NCBI GenBank assembly: GCA_032690845.1
Contig: CM064424.1
Location: 30,614,228-30,678,227, forward strand
Source: Eleusine coracana subsp. coracana
Lineage: Eukaryota > Streptophyta > Magnoliopsida > Poales > Poaceae
Length of the DNA: 64,000 bases
Reading direction: 5' to 3'
The notes beneath the pieces are model-generated. The model was not told the origin of the DNA. It saw nothing but the letters and a program-made list of their open reading frames with translations, and searched no databases. Position 1 is the first letter of the stretch. Each line of letters opens with the position of its first letter. Positions 1 through 11,600 of this stretch are shown one piece after another. The position numbers and the translations under genes were made by a program.

Positions 1-803
1 TTCGGGGCTTTTTGTTACACAACAATGCCCTTTGGTCTGAAAAACGCTGGCGCCACCAACCAGCGATCCATGTAACGATGCCTGGATAGCCAGATAGGGA
101 GAAATGTCGAAGCTTACGTGGATGATGTGGTGGTCAAAAGTCGGCTCTCCTCCGACTTGATATCCAACTTAGACGAAATATTCGGCAACCTTCACAAATA
201 TATTACGAAGCTTAATCCGGAAAAATGCATTTTTGGCGTACCGTCGGGAAAACTACTCGGTTTTTTGGTGTCACATCGAGGTATCGAAGCAAATCCAAAA
301 AAGGTGAATGCCATATTACGAATGGGACGCCCACATTCGCAAAAGGATATTCAGAAGCTAACCGGCTGCATGGCAGCACTCAGTCGATTCGTGTCATGAC
401 TCGGCATCCATAGACTACCTTTCTTTCGGGTACTCAAGAAACAAGAATCATTCGTTTGGAATGATGACACACAAAAGGCTTTGGACAATTTTAAGGCTTA
501 TATTAGCGGTCCTTTGGTGCTCACCTCACCAGAGCCAAGGGAAACTTTGCAGTTGTACATCTCCGCAACCATACACGTGGACAGCATGGTGCTGGCGGTG
601 GAGTGGGCGAAAGATGGCAAGGCTCAAAAAGTGCAATGGCCGGTTTATTTCATCAGCGAGGTCCTATCGGACTCCAAGGTACGATATTTTCAGCTTCAAA
701 AGTTAGCTTATGCTCTACTGATGACATCACGGAAGTTGAAGCATTACTTTGAGGATCATCCAATTGAGGTCCATACATCATTCGGGTTGGGCGAGTTGCT
801 CCT
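1..803 (+). pseudogene. T1 reverse transcriptase (C-terminal part) and first RNase H
   Basis: Frame 1 is read almost throughout. The RT motif MPFGLKNAGAT lies at 25-57 and the catalytic YVDD at 115-126, followed by the thumb and connection region (GVPSGKLL, GCMAALSRF). RNase H of the Ty3 type follows from about 540 (LQLYISAT, VYFISEVLSDSKVRY, TSRKLKHYF). Stops occur at 73-75 (TAA where element D has CAA) and 397-399 (TGA where D has CGA), both explained by C-to-T change. The 5' part of RT lies outside the window. Reading breaks at about 803, where an LTR begins. About 45 residues expected between the two RNase H domains are missing, so the insertion came with a local deletion. Confidence 0.88.
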
Positions 804-1584
804 TGTTGGTGGTTCCTATGTACCCATTTTATATGCCAATAACCACCAACATTGTACCATATTCTCATCATAATCATATGTTTTACCTCTAATATTGATG
901 ATTTCCATATGTAGTATCGTTTTAGTGCTTTATTGCAGAAACAGGTGAAAAGACGACAAAATAACTCTTATATGAGAAGTACCGACATGAAGCCCGACTC
1001 GCCATACAAGGAGGGCTTCCCACTAGCCCATGAAGCTTACAAGACACACCTGGACGTCTATGAGGTCCAATGTGTAAGCCCAAGGTCATGGCCCAATGCC
1101 TAAGGATTTTTAGAAGGTTTATCCGGAAGGAAAGTTCAATTCGCGGAGTCCAGAAACAGCATTGTATTGTCACGCGATTTCGGAGCTCAAGACGTGGTCA
1201 AATAGGAAACCTCAGAATACCAAAGTTGAATATCTCGTCAAGATATTTTCGAAACATATATTATTTACATTTATTGAACTGCAGAGTTGGAAGATATGGG
1301 CCCTGCAAGACAGGCTGCACAGAGGAATCTGAATCAGGACAGATATTTTGGTATCGCAATTTTCGGTATCTAAATGTACGAATCTGAGGATTCAAATAAT
1401 ACTAAAGTTGTAGATCTTTTCGAGGGCTATGCGATAGAGTCCAGGTTTGCCTCATTTGGACTCTGGAAGTATCAGTTATGTTTAAAGTAAGTCGACGTAG
1501 TTTATGGAAGGTACAAAACCGACTTGAATTCAATCTCTATGAGCTAAACTTGGAGGTCAAGCAAAGGAGGTCGTGACCAGAGGC

Positions 1585-1592
1585 TATATAAA
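1585..1592 (+). promoter_or_regulatory. Possible TATA box in LTR F
   Basis: TATATAAA lies in the middle of LTR F, upstream of a GC-richer stretch. A TATA box at the U3/R border is expected there. The call rests on motif and position only. Confidence 0.4.
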
Positions 1593-1809
1593 CACCCATC
1601 TGACGTCCAAGGATGGGGACGATGAGACAAGAGGGGAGAATTAGGCTATAGGAGCCGCTGCACATCGCCAGGAGGCCGCGCGGAGTTGAAGAGCCACCAA
1701 ATTGAAGAGATGTAGTCTAGTCGGGTAGGGATCCTACGTGGTGCACTACACCGGAGCTAGGAGAAGTAGAGCCATGTACCTTAGGAGTCATCAACGGTGC
1801 ATCATGGCT

Positions 1810-2460
1810 ACACTGATTGGCGCACCAGTTGCACCGATCGGCGCGTGCCTAACGGTGATGAATATCGGTACAGTTATCAATTCATGTTATCTATCTTGAT
1901 TCTATCTTTGGCTGCAATTTGTGTTCGTCTGGATTGTTTGATCTTACATGCGCTTATTTAATTGCTTAGAGGTACATCTAAGTAGATGCTCTCTTGATCA
2001 TGGTGATTAGGCTAGTATGCGGATCTTGTATGAATCATGATTGCTTGATGATTCTAGGGTGTGGTTTAGTTGTGACAGAGCTAAGCTTGTGCAGCATTTT
2101 TAGATAGTCAAGTAGGGTTAAGATACTCATGTGATTAAGGGTTTCCTCTCGGCAGCGATAAATCAGGAGCCGCTCGGAAAGCAGGGTGGTCTTGCTCATC
2201 TTTGATGTTTACCGATTGTTTGAAGTGCCAAGTAAGCTAGGATTAAGATGATAAGGACTACTGCTTTAGTGCCGATCGGCACACCAGTTGCACCGATCGG
2301 CATAGCCTTTCTCTGACCGCTAGATGCATATAGGCTAACTCCAGGTGATACTCCTTGGTCGATGTGTATGCTCCTACCCCCCAAGCTTTGGATCAGGCAC
2401 ACTTTGGCTCAGGTAGGACTTCGTGCCAATCGGCGCACCAGTTGAGCCGATCGGTGCAAC
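1810..2460 (+). repeat. Three copies of a CGATCGG-bounded repeat in LTR F
   Basis: Near 1815, 2273 and 2431 the same motif recurs: (C/T)GGCGCACCAGTTG followed by CACCGATCGG, AGCCGATCGG or close variants. Two CGATCGG-like cores flank a CACCAGTTG spacer, so each copy can fold back on itself. The copies lie downstream of the TATA-like site, in the part of the LTR that would be transcribed. Confidence 0.6.
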
Positions 2461-2652
2461 CTCCAATTTCCATCTTCTTTTCATGCTCACGTATGTGCAA
2501 TATGTACTTCATGATAGGATTGATTTGCTAAACACGGTTCTCTTCCGATCCCCGTGGATTCGATTAAACCTTGGAATATTCTAAGGGAAAAAGTGCTACA
2601 ATGTACACCATCCTCTTGCGGTATATAAGTGGGCGCATAGTAATGACCAACA

Positions 2653-3135
2653 CCACCCACCCCGTAAGAACTAAGTTATTGGACAATGGCTTTTGACGGT
2701 TCCTTACAACTAGAAGGTGCCGGAGCAGGAGTTGTGTTGACATCCCCAGATGGAGCCAAGTTATGATATGTCCTCCGAATGCATTTCCGCGCATCCAACA
2801 ATGCGGCGGAGTATGAAGCCTTGTTGCATAGACTTCGGACAGTTGTGTCACTCGGCGTCCAAAGGTTAAGCATCTCCGGTGACTCGGCGCTATTAATCAA
2901 TCAAGTCACAATAGAGTGGTGTTGTTCTCACGAGAGCATGACAGCCTACTGCACTGAAGTTCGGAAGCTAGAAGACAAGTTTGATGGCATCGAGTGCAAG
3001 CATGTCCTCCATAAGTATAACAAAGAGGCGGACGAACTGGCCAAGATTGGGTCCAGTAGATCCAAAATACCTGATGGAGTATTCCTCGATGATTTACACA
3101 AGCCATCTGTACTACCCCAACAAACTATGGTGTAG
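2653..3135 (+). pseudogene. T1 second RNase H domain
   Basis: Frame 1 resumes after LTR F with the RNase H start motif around FDGSLQLEGAGAGVVL (from about 2692), then FRASNNAAEYEALL, the ISGDSALLINQV motif and DELAKIG near the end. These hold the acidic residues expected of an RNase H fold: D in FDGS, E in AAEYEALL, D in GDSALL. The domain matches the one in element D at 56862-57240. In Tat elements this extra domain sits between the Ty3-type RNase H and integrase, as here. A stop near 2761 (a TGA within GAKL.YVL) breaks the frame. Confidence 0.85.
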
Positions 3136-4422
3136 TCGGTACCAAAGGAAGGAGAAACACCTCAAGTAGCTATCATCCAAGTAGATTGGCGAACTACCTT
3201 CATCGAGTATTTAGACCACGGCACGGTGCCGACTGACAAAGAAGAAGCCCTCTGTGAAATTCATAAGTCTAGATCATACTGCATAGTCGATCATCTCTTG
3301 TACAAGCAAAGTCCACATGGGATACTGATGAAATGCCTGTCACAAGATGAGGGCATAGATACATTAGGCGAAATTCATACCGGCATATGCAGGAATCATG
3401 CGGGCCCATCTACAATCACAGCCAAAGAGATGAGGCAAGGATATTATTGGCCGACTGCTTGCGCGGATGCTAAGGATATCATACGGAAATGCGAAGGCTG
3501 TTAGTTCTTCGCCCGTCAGATGCACGTACCCGCCATAGAGCTCCAAAACATTCCCATAACTTGGCCATTTTCAGTGTGGGGTTTGGATATTGTTGGACCC
3601 TTCATGAAGGCTCAAGGTGGTTTCAGTCACCTCTTCGTGGCGGTGGACAAATTTTCTAAATGGATTAAAGCAAAACCAATCGGCAAGATTTTGACAAAGA
3701 AGGCCATTGACTTCATGACAGACATAGTCACTCGGTTCAGTGCCCCATACAAGATCATCACTGACAACAACAGTCAATTCATAGCGGAAGAATTTAAATA
3801 TTTTGTGGGCCAAGTGGGCTTCAAGATTGGCTATGCCTCATCTGCCCATCCGCAGAGTGATGTCCAGGTCGAGAGGGCAAATGGTCTTCTACTTTCTGGC
3901 ATTAAACCACACATATTTGATCGACTAGAAAAGTATGCTTGTCGCTGGGTTCGAGAGTTACCATTGGTTCTATGGGGTCTTCGAACCAACGTAAGTCACG
4001 CCATGGGACACTCCTCCTTTTCTTTGGTCTATGGTTCAGAAGCAATGTTACAAACCGAGGTGTTATTCGCCTCCCCACGTGTGGTAGCATGTGAAGAACA
4101 AACCTCTAATAGCCATAGGCGTGAGGACCTTCTATTATTAGAAGAACAACGAGACGCCACTTTGGTTCGGTCAGCGAAATATCAACGAAGCTCAAGGCGT
4201 TATCATGACAAGAATGTTCGATCATGGGGTTTCTCGGTCGGTGATTTGGTTTTGAAACAAGTCCAGTCTACGGTTGGTAAGCACAAGCTGTCAGCTCCAT
4301 GGGAAGGACCTTTTATTGTAAAAGAAGTCACTCGGCCGGGCGCATACCATTTGATGAACGAGGATGGGTTGGACCTTCAGAGTTCATGGAACATATCACA
4401 ACTATGTCGTTTCTATGCTTAG
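3136..4422 (+). pseudogene. T1 integrase, catalytic DD35E residues retained
   Basis: The zinc-binding region (HTGICRNHAG and KCEGC) lies at about 3374-3501. A TAG at 3502-3504 then replaces the expected CAG codon (KCEGC-Q-FFARQ). The catalytic core follows. The first D (WGLDIVGPF) is at 3586, the second D (ITDNNSQF) at 3763 and E (QVERANGL) at 3871, with 35 residues between the second D and E. The usual NGTQF after the second D reads NNSQF. A C-terminal segment with KLSAPWEGPFIV and GAYHL ends in a TAG at 4420. No chromodomain is seen, as expected for Tat elements. The domain inserts the cDNA into the host chromosome. Only one stop breaks it, so its loss of function may be recent. Confidence 0.88.
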
Positions 4423-4897
4423 TTTTAATAATCTATTCATTTTGTATCATTTAAATACATACATATATATCATGGTCATGATGCTTTGCTATACAGTTTA
4501 TGATTTCTGTGAAATAATTGATGATCATGATTCAAATACTGATACTTGGTATCACCACCACTCGTACATGTTGACCAAGCGGGATACTTAGTCCCCATGG
4601 TTCATGTTGTCTATTGAGGACCAAGGCAATTCTTCCAGTTCGCATATGCTTGACCGAGTGGGTTCTTAGTCTCCATGGTTCATATCGGTTATTGGGAGCA
4701 TTGTTTAGAGGGCTGACATGAGTTGTGTATTGGTTGTTAGTGTTTAACACGAGTTCATACAATACATAAACAAAGCAACGTGACCCAAGAATTCATTACA
4801 ACACTGGTGATGAATCTAGACCCTAGCAGTCTACTGAACTGAGTTATACTACAATATTAGTAGTGCAACGCAATATCCAGCAAATTTTTATAAATAA
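4423..4897 (+). other. T1 3' untranslated region with a two-copy tandem repeat
   Basis: Non-coding DNA lies between the integrase stop and the end of the antisense gene. A unit of about 79 bp occurs twice, from about 4570 and 4648. Each contains TTGACC, then ACTTAGTC or TCTTAGTC, then CCATGGTTCAT. Short tandem repeats in this position are known for Tat-lineage elements. Nothing else is recognised. Confidence 0.6.
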
Positions 4898-6329
4898 TTA
4901 CACCTTTGGTAAGGGATCTAACTCTATCTGGTCAGCTAATACATGAGTAGTTTTTTGTGCCTTGGCCACAAGAGCTTCGCTTTGCTCATCAGAGAGGTCT
5001 TCATGGAAACCTTCCACGACCACATCCAGATCTATGTTGGGAATGTGAGACTTCGCTATAGCTAATACTTGAGCTCCGGCTAGTTCAACAATATGTTGGG
5101 CCTGTTCTTTCACTCGGCCCAGAGTTTCTTGTAATTGGGTCAACAGATCTCGACACCGAGGGGGTTTTTCCTCAGGCAAGATGTACTGGGTGACCACTTC
5201 CACGTCCTTCTGTAGAACTGCAAGAGACCATCGAAGGTTTTCATCACCCTCAATAAATTTCTTCTGCAAAAGCTCATAGGACCTTTTTGACCCTATAGAA
5301 GAGCAATAATCACATATGTCCAGGCACATATGAACTCGGATATAAAAGGTATTATGAGAATAACATTTACCTCTTAGGCGTTTCTCAGCATCTAATTTTT
5401 CAGCCTCGAGCGTAGCAACCTTTTTTTTGTATTTGTCCTTGAGGCTTTCAACTTCTTTGAAAGAGCTTTGGAACTTGTTCAGCTCATCTACAACTTTTTT
5501 GAATATGCCTTCGGCTTTGGCTAGCTGGGTCTCTAGTTTGGTGCTCCTGTCCCTTTGGGTCTTTATCGTTTCTTCTGCCACTGTTATTTACCAAGGGGTC
5601 AGTTAGCAGGAAACAGTTTTAATAAGCACAAGTGTATGATTTTATACCATCTGCTCTCTTTTTCCAAAGGGCCTGAGATTCTTGCATAATTTTGAGGCCA
5701 TCTTTCAGCTTTTCAAATTCGTTGTTGACCTTTTCCGAGTCCTGGAGCTGCTTTTTTAGGCCTTGATTTTTGCTTTTTAAAGCCTCGATGACTCCAGCTC
5801 TGTTATACGGCCTTGCAATTGTGCAATTTTTGTGGCCGAGTCGGCATCTTCTTTATGCCTTAGCATCAACTCCTATGATACCTCTATAAGGGAAAAGTCA
5901 AATAATTATGGTTGGCAAACAACGTGTATGGAACAGAATTCACAGACTTCGTACCTTGTAGCTTGAACTGAAGTTCATCCATCTGGGATGAACGGGCTTT
6001 TAGATCAACCGTTAGGCATCCGACTTTGAGCCTTTCTTTTGCAAGTTGATCTTCTAGATCCATGGCCTTTGCACAATGTCTCTCCACAAGCTGTAACAGC
6101 TTGCTTTTGCTAGACATATGGGATTTCAAGGCCTACAACATCACTATGATGAAGATGTGTTGCTGGGTATATTTGATTAATTTTTTCTGAAAAGGAAAGT
6201 ATACCTAAAATGACTTGAAAGCTTTTTCGGTGTAATCCTCGAAGGCCTTCAATTCGGCTTGTTCTGCCGACTCGTCAAATCCTGCAACGGTAAATTTACC
6301 AACATGGTATACAGACCTGGCAGAAGGGA
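4898..6329 (-). pseudogene. T1 antisense coiled-coil gene, C-terminal exons
   Basis: On the minus strand a series of exons is separated by four clean GT-AG introns of 67-78 nt: 5293-5370, 5581-5647, 5884-5954 and 6133-6204. Joined across them, the reading phase is kept. The product is rich in K, E, Q and L with heptad-like spacing (for example KDKYKKKVATLEAEKLDAEK), so a coiled coil is likely. It ends at a TAA at 4898-4900. Damage includes a TAG near 5872, a TAG at the exon edge 6205-6207 and a frameshift near 5795. Some Tat-lineage elements (Grande and others) carry an extra antisense ORF between pol and the 3' LTR, and the position here fits. Function is unknown. The upstream exon continues at 13162, beyond a nested element. 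Confidence 0.75.
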
Positions 6330-7645
6330 TATCATACCCGGTTCTAAAGACCAAAACCGAATGCATCTGTATGTGTGCCCAGGATCAAGTTTTCACGCAC
6401 ACATGACAATTATTGTGATAAAAGAACAATATCTTTATTAAATCAATAATATTATTACAACGGTGACCCGTAGGTCAACAAGAAAAAGATTACATTGCAG
6501 CGGAATAAACTAATATTATTACAACGGTGACCCGTAGGAAACTTGACATCCTTTTTTTTCTACGTCTCTTGATCTTACTCTTCCATGGGCGTCACCCCAG
6601 GAATTGTCAGCTCAAAGCTAGGAGTTGTGTGTGATCATTTTCCGTGAGAAGACCCGAAGGTTATGATTGTTGTTTGGAGCTGACAAAGATGCATATGAAC
6701 TATCTTGTGTATTGACAAGGATAATGTGTGAGAGAATATATTAGGAAACTTGACATCCTTCTTTTTGTACGTCTCTTGATCTTACTCTTCCATGGGCGTC
6801 ACCTCAGGAATTGTTAGCTCAAAGCTAGGAGTTGTGTGTGACCCTTTTCCGTGAGAAGATCCGAAGGTTATGATTGTTGTTCGGAGCTGACAGAGATGCA
6901 GATGAACTATCTTGTGTATTGACAAGGATAATGTGTGAGAGAATATATTAGGGAAAAAATTAGTTCATGTGACAAAATTGTCTTTTGAGTGTTGAAAAGG
7001 TTCACAACCCGAATTTGGAAAATGCAGGGTGTGACAAACTACCCCCCTTAAAAGGAATCTCATCCCGAGATTCAAATATAGTGGGACCTAGAAATTTGAA
7101 CATACAAGACAATAGTTTGTCAAGATCAAAAGGAAATAATGGAATGGACAATGAATGATGAGCTAAAGAATTATGAATGTGAAAATAGGACCACACTATA
7201 TGCATCAAAGATTGTAGATAGGTTCCAAGGATAAAATGTTGACCAAGGAAGGATAGGCTTAAACAACCTAAAACAATCATAACACACAATCACTAATTAC
7301 TCTACAAACAATAATCTACGTTGACATCCATTGCTTCGTGTCTTGTTGTGGCTGAAGTACTTCACTTCTCTTATTGGAAGTCTTTAGCGCCTTGTCTTAT
7401 CGCTCTTGTTGTCGTGATGATGACCTTCGTGGTGATGATTTGATCAAACCGAAACAAGTTTTGGAGTCAACATACAAAATATTAATAACCTAAATTAATT
7501 TATTTAATTTAGAAAATAGCCCTTTTGCCTAAAATAAATTATAATTCTCTAATTAATTTATAATAAAATTTTAATCTATTATAAATTTTTTGAAATTTAG
7601 TGGAATTAGGTCACAAACCAAAATTTGAAATTTTGGGGTGTGACA
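6330..7645 (-). repeat. 3' LTR of the LARD-like element, shortened and mosaic
   Basis: Both ends match the 4.5-kb LTR at 8627-13161 (6330-6508 with 8627-8830, and 6916-7645 with about 12430-13161). About 3.6 kb of the LTR middle is absent. In its place are two units of internal-domain sequence (6538-6949) and a repeat of a short LTR stretch ending CCCGTAGG. LTRs of one element are normally identical at insertion, so this one was rearranged during or after copying. Confidence 0.8.
6538..6949 (-). repeat. Two tandem units of about 206 bp holding internal-domain sequence
   Basis: Units start at about 6538 and 6744 with GGAAACTTGACATCC and finish with AATGTGTGAGAGAATATATTA. The first 170 bp or so of each also occurs once in the internal domain (7791-7955). 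The last part belongs to the LTR (compare 12436 onward). The tandem therefore joins internal and LTR sequence inside an LTR. Confidence 0.8.
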
Positions 7646-8626
7646 ATACTACCCCTCTTAACAGGAATCTCGCCCCGAGATTCTGCGTGGTTAGCAAGAA
7701 AAGGTTAGAGAGAGGTTCAATTTTCATTCTCCATCTTGAACACAATTCACTTGATTGACTCCTTGTGTTTACTCTTGCAACTTCTCCATAGGAAACTTGA
7801 CATCCTTCTTTTTGTACGTCTCTTGATCTTACTCTTCCATGGGCGTCACCTCAGGAATTGTCAGCTAAAAGCTAGGAGTTGTGTGTGACCCTTTTCCGTG
7901 AGAAGATCTGAAGGTTACGATTGTTGTTTGGAGCTGACAGAGATGTAGATGAACTATCTTGTGCTACCTCCAAAGGCCTTACTGGTTGACTTCTACATCT
8001 CCTCGAATGGGTTAGGTTATAATTGACTAGGATAGAATAGAGTGAAGGTAAGATAGCAAAGAATAGAGGGAAACGTTACTCCAACTAAACTAACCTAGGT
8101 ATAACTAATGATGTGACCAACACTAAATCAAAGATCCAACTCAAACATAGCACACCACAAGCAAGACAATCATATAATTAGCAATGTTGTTCTATCTAGC
8201 GTTTATTATCCTAAGGTGGGAAGGGTCCTAGATCACGATTATGGATAAGGTCTTTCTTCAGGTTTGATGCGGTGTGTCGGACAATGTCCTTGGTGTTGTG
8301 AAGAGTCTTCAAGTTTGACTGTCCAATCTTCATCTTCATACTGAGTAGAACCAACTTGTACAATCTTCAATGTCATTCCTCTTGTTCGTGATAGTTTAAG
8401 TCCACGACACTAATAATTTGAAAGGGAGAAGGAATAGTAGAAATAGCATTTTGTCAAACGTTTCAGAATATACAAGTAAAGAGAAAATAAGAACAGAGGA
8501 TAGAAGATAGAAGAGTTTTTTTATAGAGACAAAAGTTTTCCAAATACTAGTTTTGAAAATAGAACCTATGGCATGGTCATTCTATCAAGGCTGGCGTCCG
8601 GCGGTCGATATAGCTCTGATACCACT
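7646..8626 (-). other. Internal domain of the LARD-like element (non-coding)
   Basis: This 981-bp stretch lies between the two LTRs. On the minus strand it starts with the primer site and ends with the purine tract AAGAGGGGTAGTAT next to the 3' LTR. No retroelement domain is found on either strand. It contains one copy of the sequence that was amplified in the 3' LTR. Confidence 0.8.
8613..8624 (-). other. Primer binding site (initiator Met-tRNA type)
   Basis: On the minus strand the sequence is TGGTATCAGAGC, the classic plant Met-tRNA primer site, two bases after the LTR end GGGTGTGACA. This fixes the element's orientation. Confidence 0.9.
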
Positions 8627-11600
8627 TGTCACACCCGGTTCCAATGATCGAAACCGAATGCATCTGTATGCGTGCCCAGGATCAAGTTTTCACGCATACA
8701 TAACAATCATTGTGATAAAAAAACAATATCTTTATTAAAACAATATCTTTATTAAATCAATAATATTATTACAACGGTGAACCGTAAGTCAAAAAGAAGA
8801 ATATTACATTACAGCGGAATAAACTAAGCGTTGGCGTCCTTCAGCTCCCACAGGAAGTCGACCGGAAGACCGCAAGCCTAGAGCTCTTCTCCATTGTCTT
8901 CGTCGTTGTACCATCCTTCTCCTGTAGCTGAGCAGCAATGTGGTATATAGCAAGGGTCAGTACGTGTCGTACTACGCAAGTGGGGGAAAAGATGACATGG
9001 GGCTAAAGACAAGGAAGGCTTATAGGGGTTTATTGCACGAGCTTTTAATTAACCTAAGCATCCTATTTACTAAGTGGTGTCATCCCAACCATCAATCCAC
9101 AGGGTCAAGTCTAATCCCATCCACCATCCAACCATTCCCAACCTTCACCATCCATACCCAAACTAATCTTGTGAGGACTCTAGGCCGCTCTTGACCGTGT
9201 GCACGGCTATCATGATAGTTTGATACTCTGTAGAGTTTGTACCACTTAACCCACAAGTAGGGATTTCGTCCCCTATTGCCAGGTGGACTAAAGTCTCCAT
9301 GTTGCCATGCCGGCCAAGCACTAGCACACTTCCTTAGGTGTGCAGCCAGGAGATCACTACGAGGCTTTTACAAAGGGTCTCCTAGTACATGCTAGCCACT
9401 AAGGTTCCACTCCCATCTATAAGTGATAACCCATCACTAAGCAGCTCATCACCCCAGGAGCCCCCCTCTTGAGCCATTAGGATACAAGGACAATCCTCTT
9501 GACTTCCATTCCCTGCTCTACCAAAATGTTGCACCAACACTGGGAGAACTCCTAATTAATCAGCCAAGCCATTCCATTGCAGCCTTGTGATGGCACTGTT
9601 GTCCTAGGTTATCGCTCCAAGAACCAGGTCCTAGGATCTACAACAAGCCTACCACCACCAACCATGTGCCCACGGCACCACATCCATTCCATCCGGCTTG
9701 CATAGATCCCTAAGTCCATGTTGCTAATAGAATTACCAATCATTTTCTCACATGATATTGTTCATTAATCAAGATTAATATTAACCCCAACATCCCACAA
9801 GCAACCTAAGAATTATCTACCCACAACCATCCAACCAACTAGTTCAAGGCGACAAGGGAAAGGATAAAGCAATACTAGGGAAACCCTAACAATAGGTGCC
9901 CATTCATTTGACTCAAGCATGCAATTCTACAATAAATGTTATAGTAGGTACAAGATGCGTCAAGAACACTTGCCTTAATGATGTCACTGCTCTATGTCTA
10001 CCAATCATCCAATTCTTTATCTTGTTGATACTGGTAGCTTTCCAAATGAGTTCCTATTCCCGCAAACATTAAGAAACACACAATATACAGGACAAGGGTT
10101 AATATGGAAACAAATATGTGCTCACTGGTGGTTTAAGGTGTACGACAAAATGAGCTCACCATAGGATGTGCAATGGAAAGGAACCTTGGAGTCTTCGGTG
10201 GTGGCAAAAAGTGGATAACGACACGGCGTCTAGGTGCGATGTTGACATTGGTGGTATTTGGTGAGATGAAGGCATCCCCTATGAGAAAAGAAATGAAAGA
10301 GTTAGTGATATGGTCTGATATGGCTGGAGTTAAGGGAGGAAGCAACAACAGGATTACAATTTGGAGCAATGATTCTATGGTGGCAGCGCAGACGTGAAAG
10401 ATATGCACATTCCTAGCGATTGATATAATGGACACTTGCATTAAAATATGTATAGAGATAAGGAACATGATCATATCATGATATAATGGATTGAACACAA
10501 ATTGGAAATTAGATCAAGGGGTTGAATCATGGTGAACCTATGTAGCCATGGTTGAAAGGCCAACTGCATTCCCGGGCAATTACGTAATGATCTAAATGTA
10601 TCCTCTTGTGGAGATAGAAAGGACTTGTAGGGACACATGCTGGTATGGTGCCTCCATCTGAAATATAAATGGATTGATTAGAATGATTGGTGGAATTTTC
10701 AGTCGTGGGCATTGAACATGACCAGAAAATGAGCAACGTCCATATGTAGACATCACGACAAATATGTGCCCATTCGGGAATGATAGGCAGCTGTTTTTAT
10801 GGATATAATTAATATAAACATATATATCTATCAGGAACATGATAGGGACAAGGTGACTTGATCAAGAGTTTACCGGAATGAGAGATCGGGTGGCTGGATT
10901 TTGATGAGATGGTGCAGAGGCAGGGCAAACGAAAAAGGCGTTCCTAGACGAACCATGGAAAATCTCAAGGAATATTTTGGTGTGCATGCAGAAGACATCT
11001 TGGAACATGAATGGGAATGGTTTTAAATGAATATAGGTCTGTCTAATGAGCAGAACATGAATGTAATTACGATTTTGCGTACATAATGCATGCAGAATAT
11101 AGAACAACAAATAAGCCGGATATGTTCCTAGTTGCCTCGGGACTGATCTAGGTGTGACAATCTTTGGAAATGTAGTAGGATGACTTGGAGAACCGGCTGA
11201 TCAAATTGGAGCTCATTTTATTTGGTAGATCATTGGGAACGACGAGTGGAGTTTTGGGCATCGTGGCTGGAGTGTGGCTGTGCGCAGAAAGCATGATGAA
11301 GATGTTTGCGTTCCCGGAGATTGGCTGCAAGGATCAAGGAACAACTTGAATATGAATAGTCTATATGATGGGGAACACGAGTACAGCATGGTGGTGTGGA
11401 CAGACGTTTACCTTATTTGGAGATAACAGGGTTGAAAGATGCCAAGGTTGCACTATGGTAGATCAAACGCCAACGGTGTTCCTGGGAGCGTCAAGTCTGA
11501 TCTTGGAGAACCATTTTCAGGCACATGTCGTTGGTTTCCTGGAACACAAGATGGATATATATTTGTATCAAGGAAGCTTCAGAATAGGGAGAAATAGAAG

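Larger units (their letters stand above)
804..2652 (+). mobile_element. F: LTR inserted in T1 pol (probable solo LTR, Athila/Tat-like)
   Basis: A 1.85-kb block separates the two RNase H domains of T1. It begins TGTTGGTGG and ends ACCAACA, so its ends are TG...CA with a short inverted repeat. The end of the block (CCTTGGAATA, then GTGCTACAATG) resembles the 3' end of the Athila-like LTRs at 25140 and 35240, which also begin TGTTGGTGG. A TATA-like TATATAAA lies at 1585-1592. No coding region, primer site or second LTR is seen. The flanks (CTCCT and CCACC) do not form a target duplication, which fits the missing pol codons next to it. Orientation is + by likeness to the other LTRs. Confidence 0.65.

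Noticed and set aside
6282..6316. A possible 35-nt GT-AG intron in the T1 antisense gene
   Set aside because: It is shorter than typical plant introns, and the region reads through in frame with the flanking exons and across the insertion site, so it is exon.
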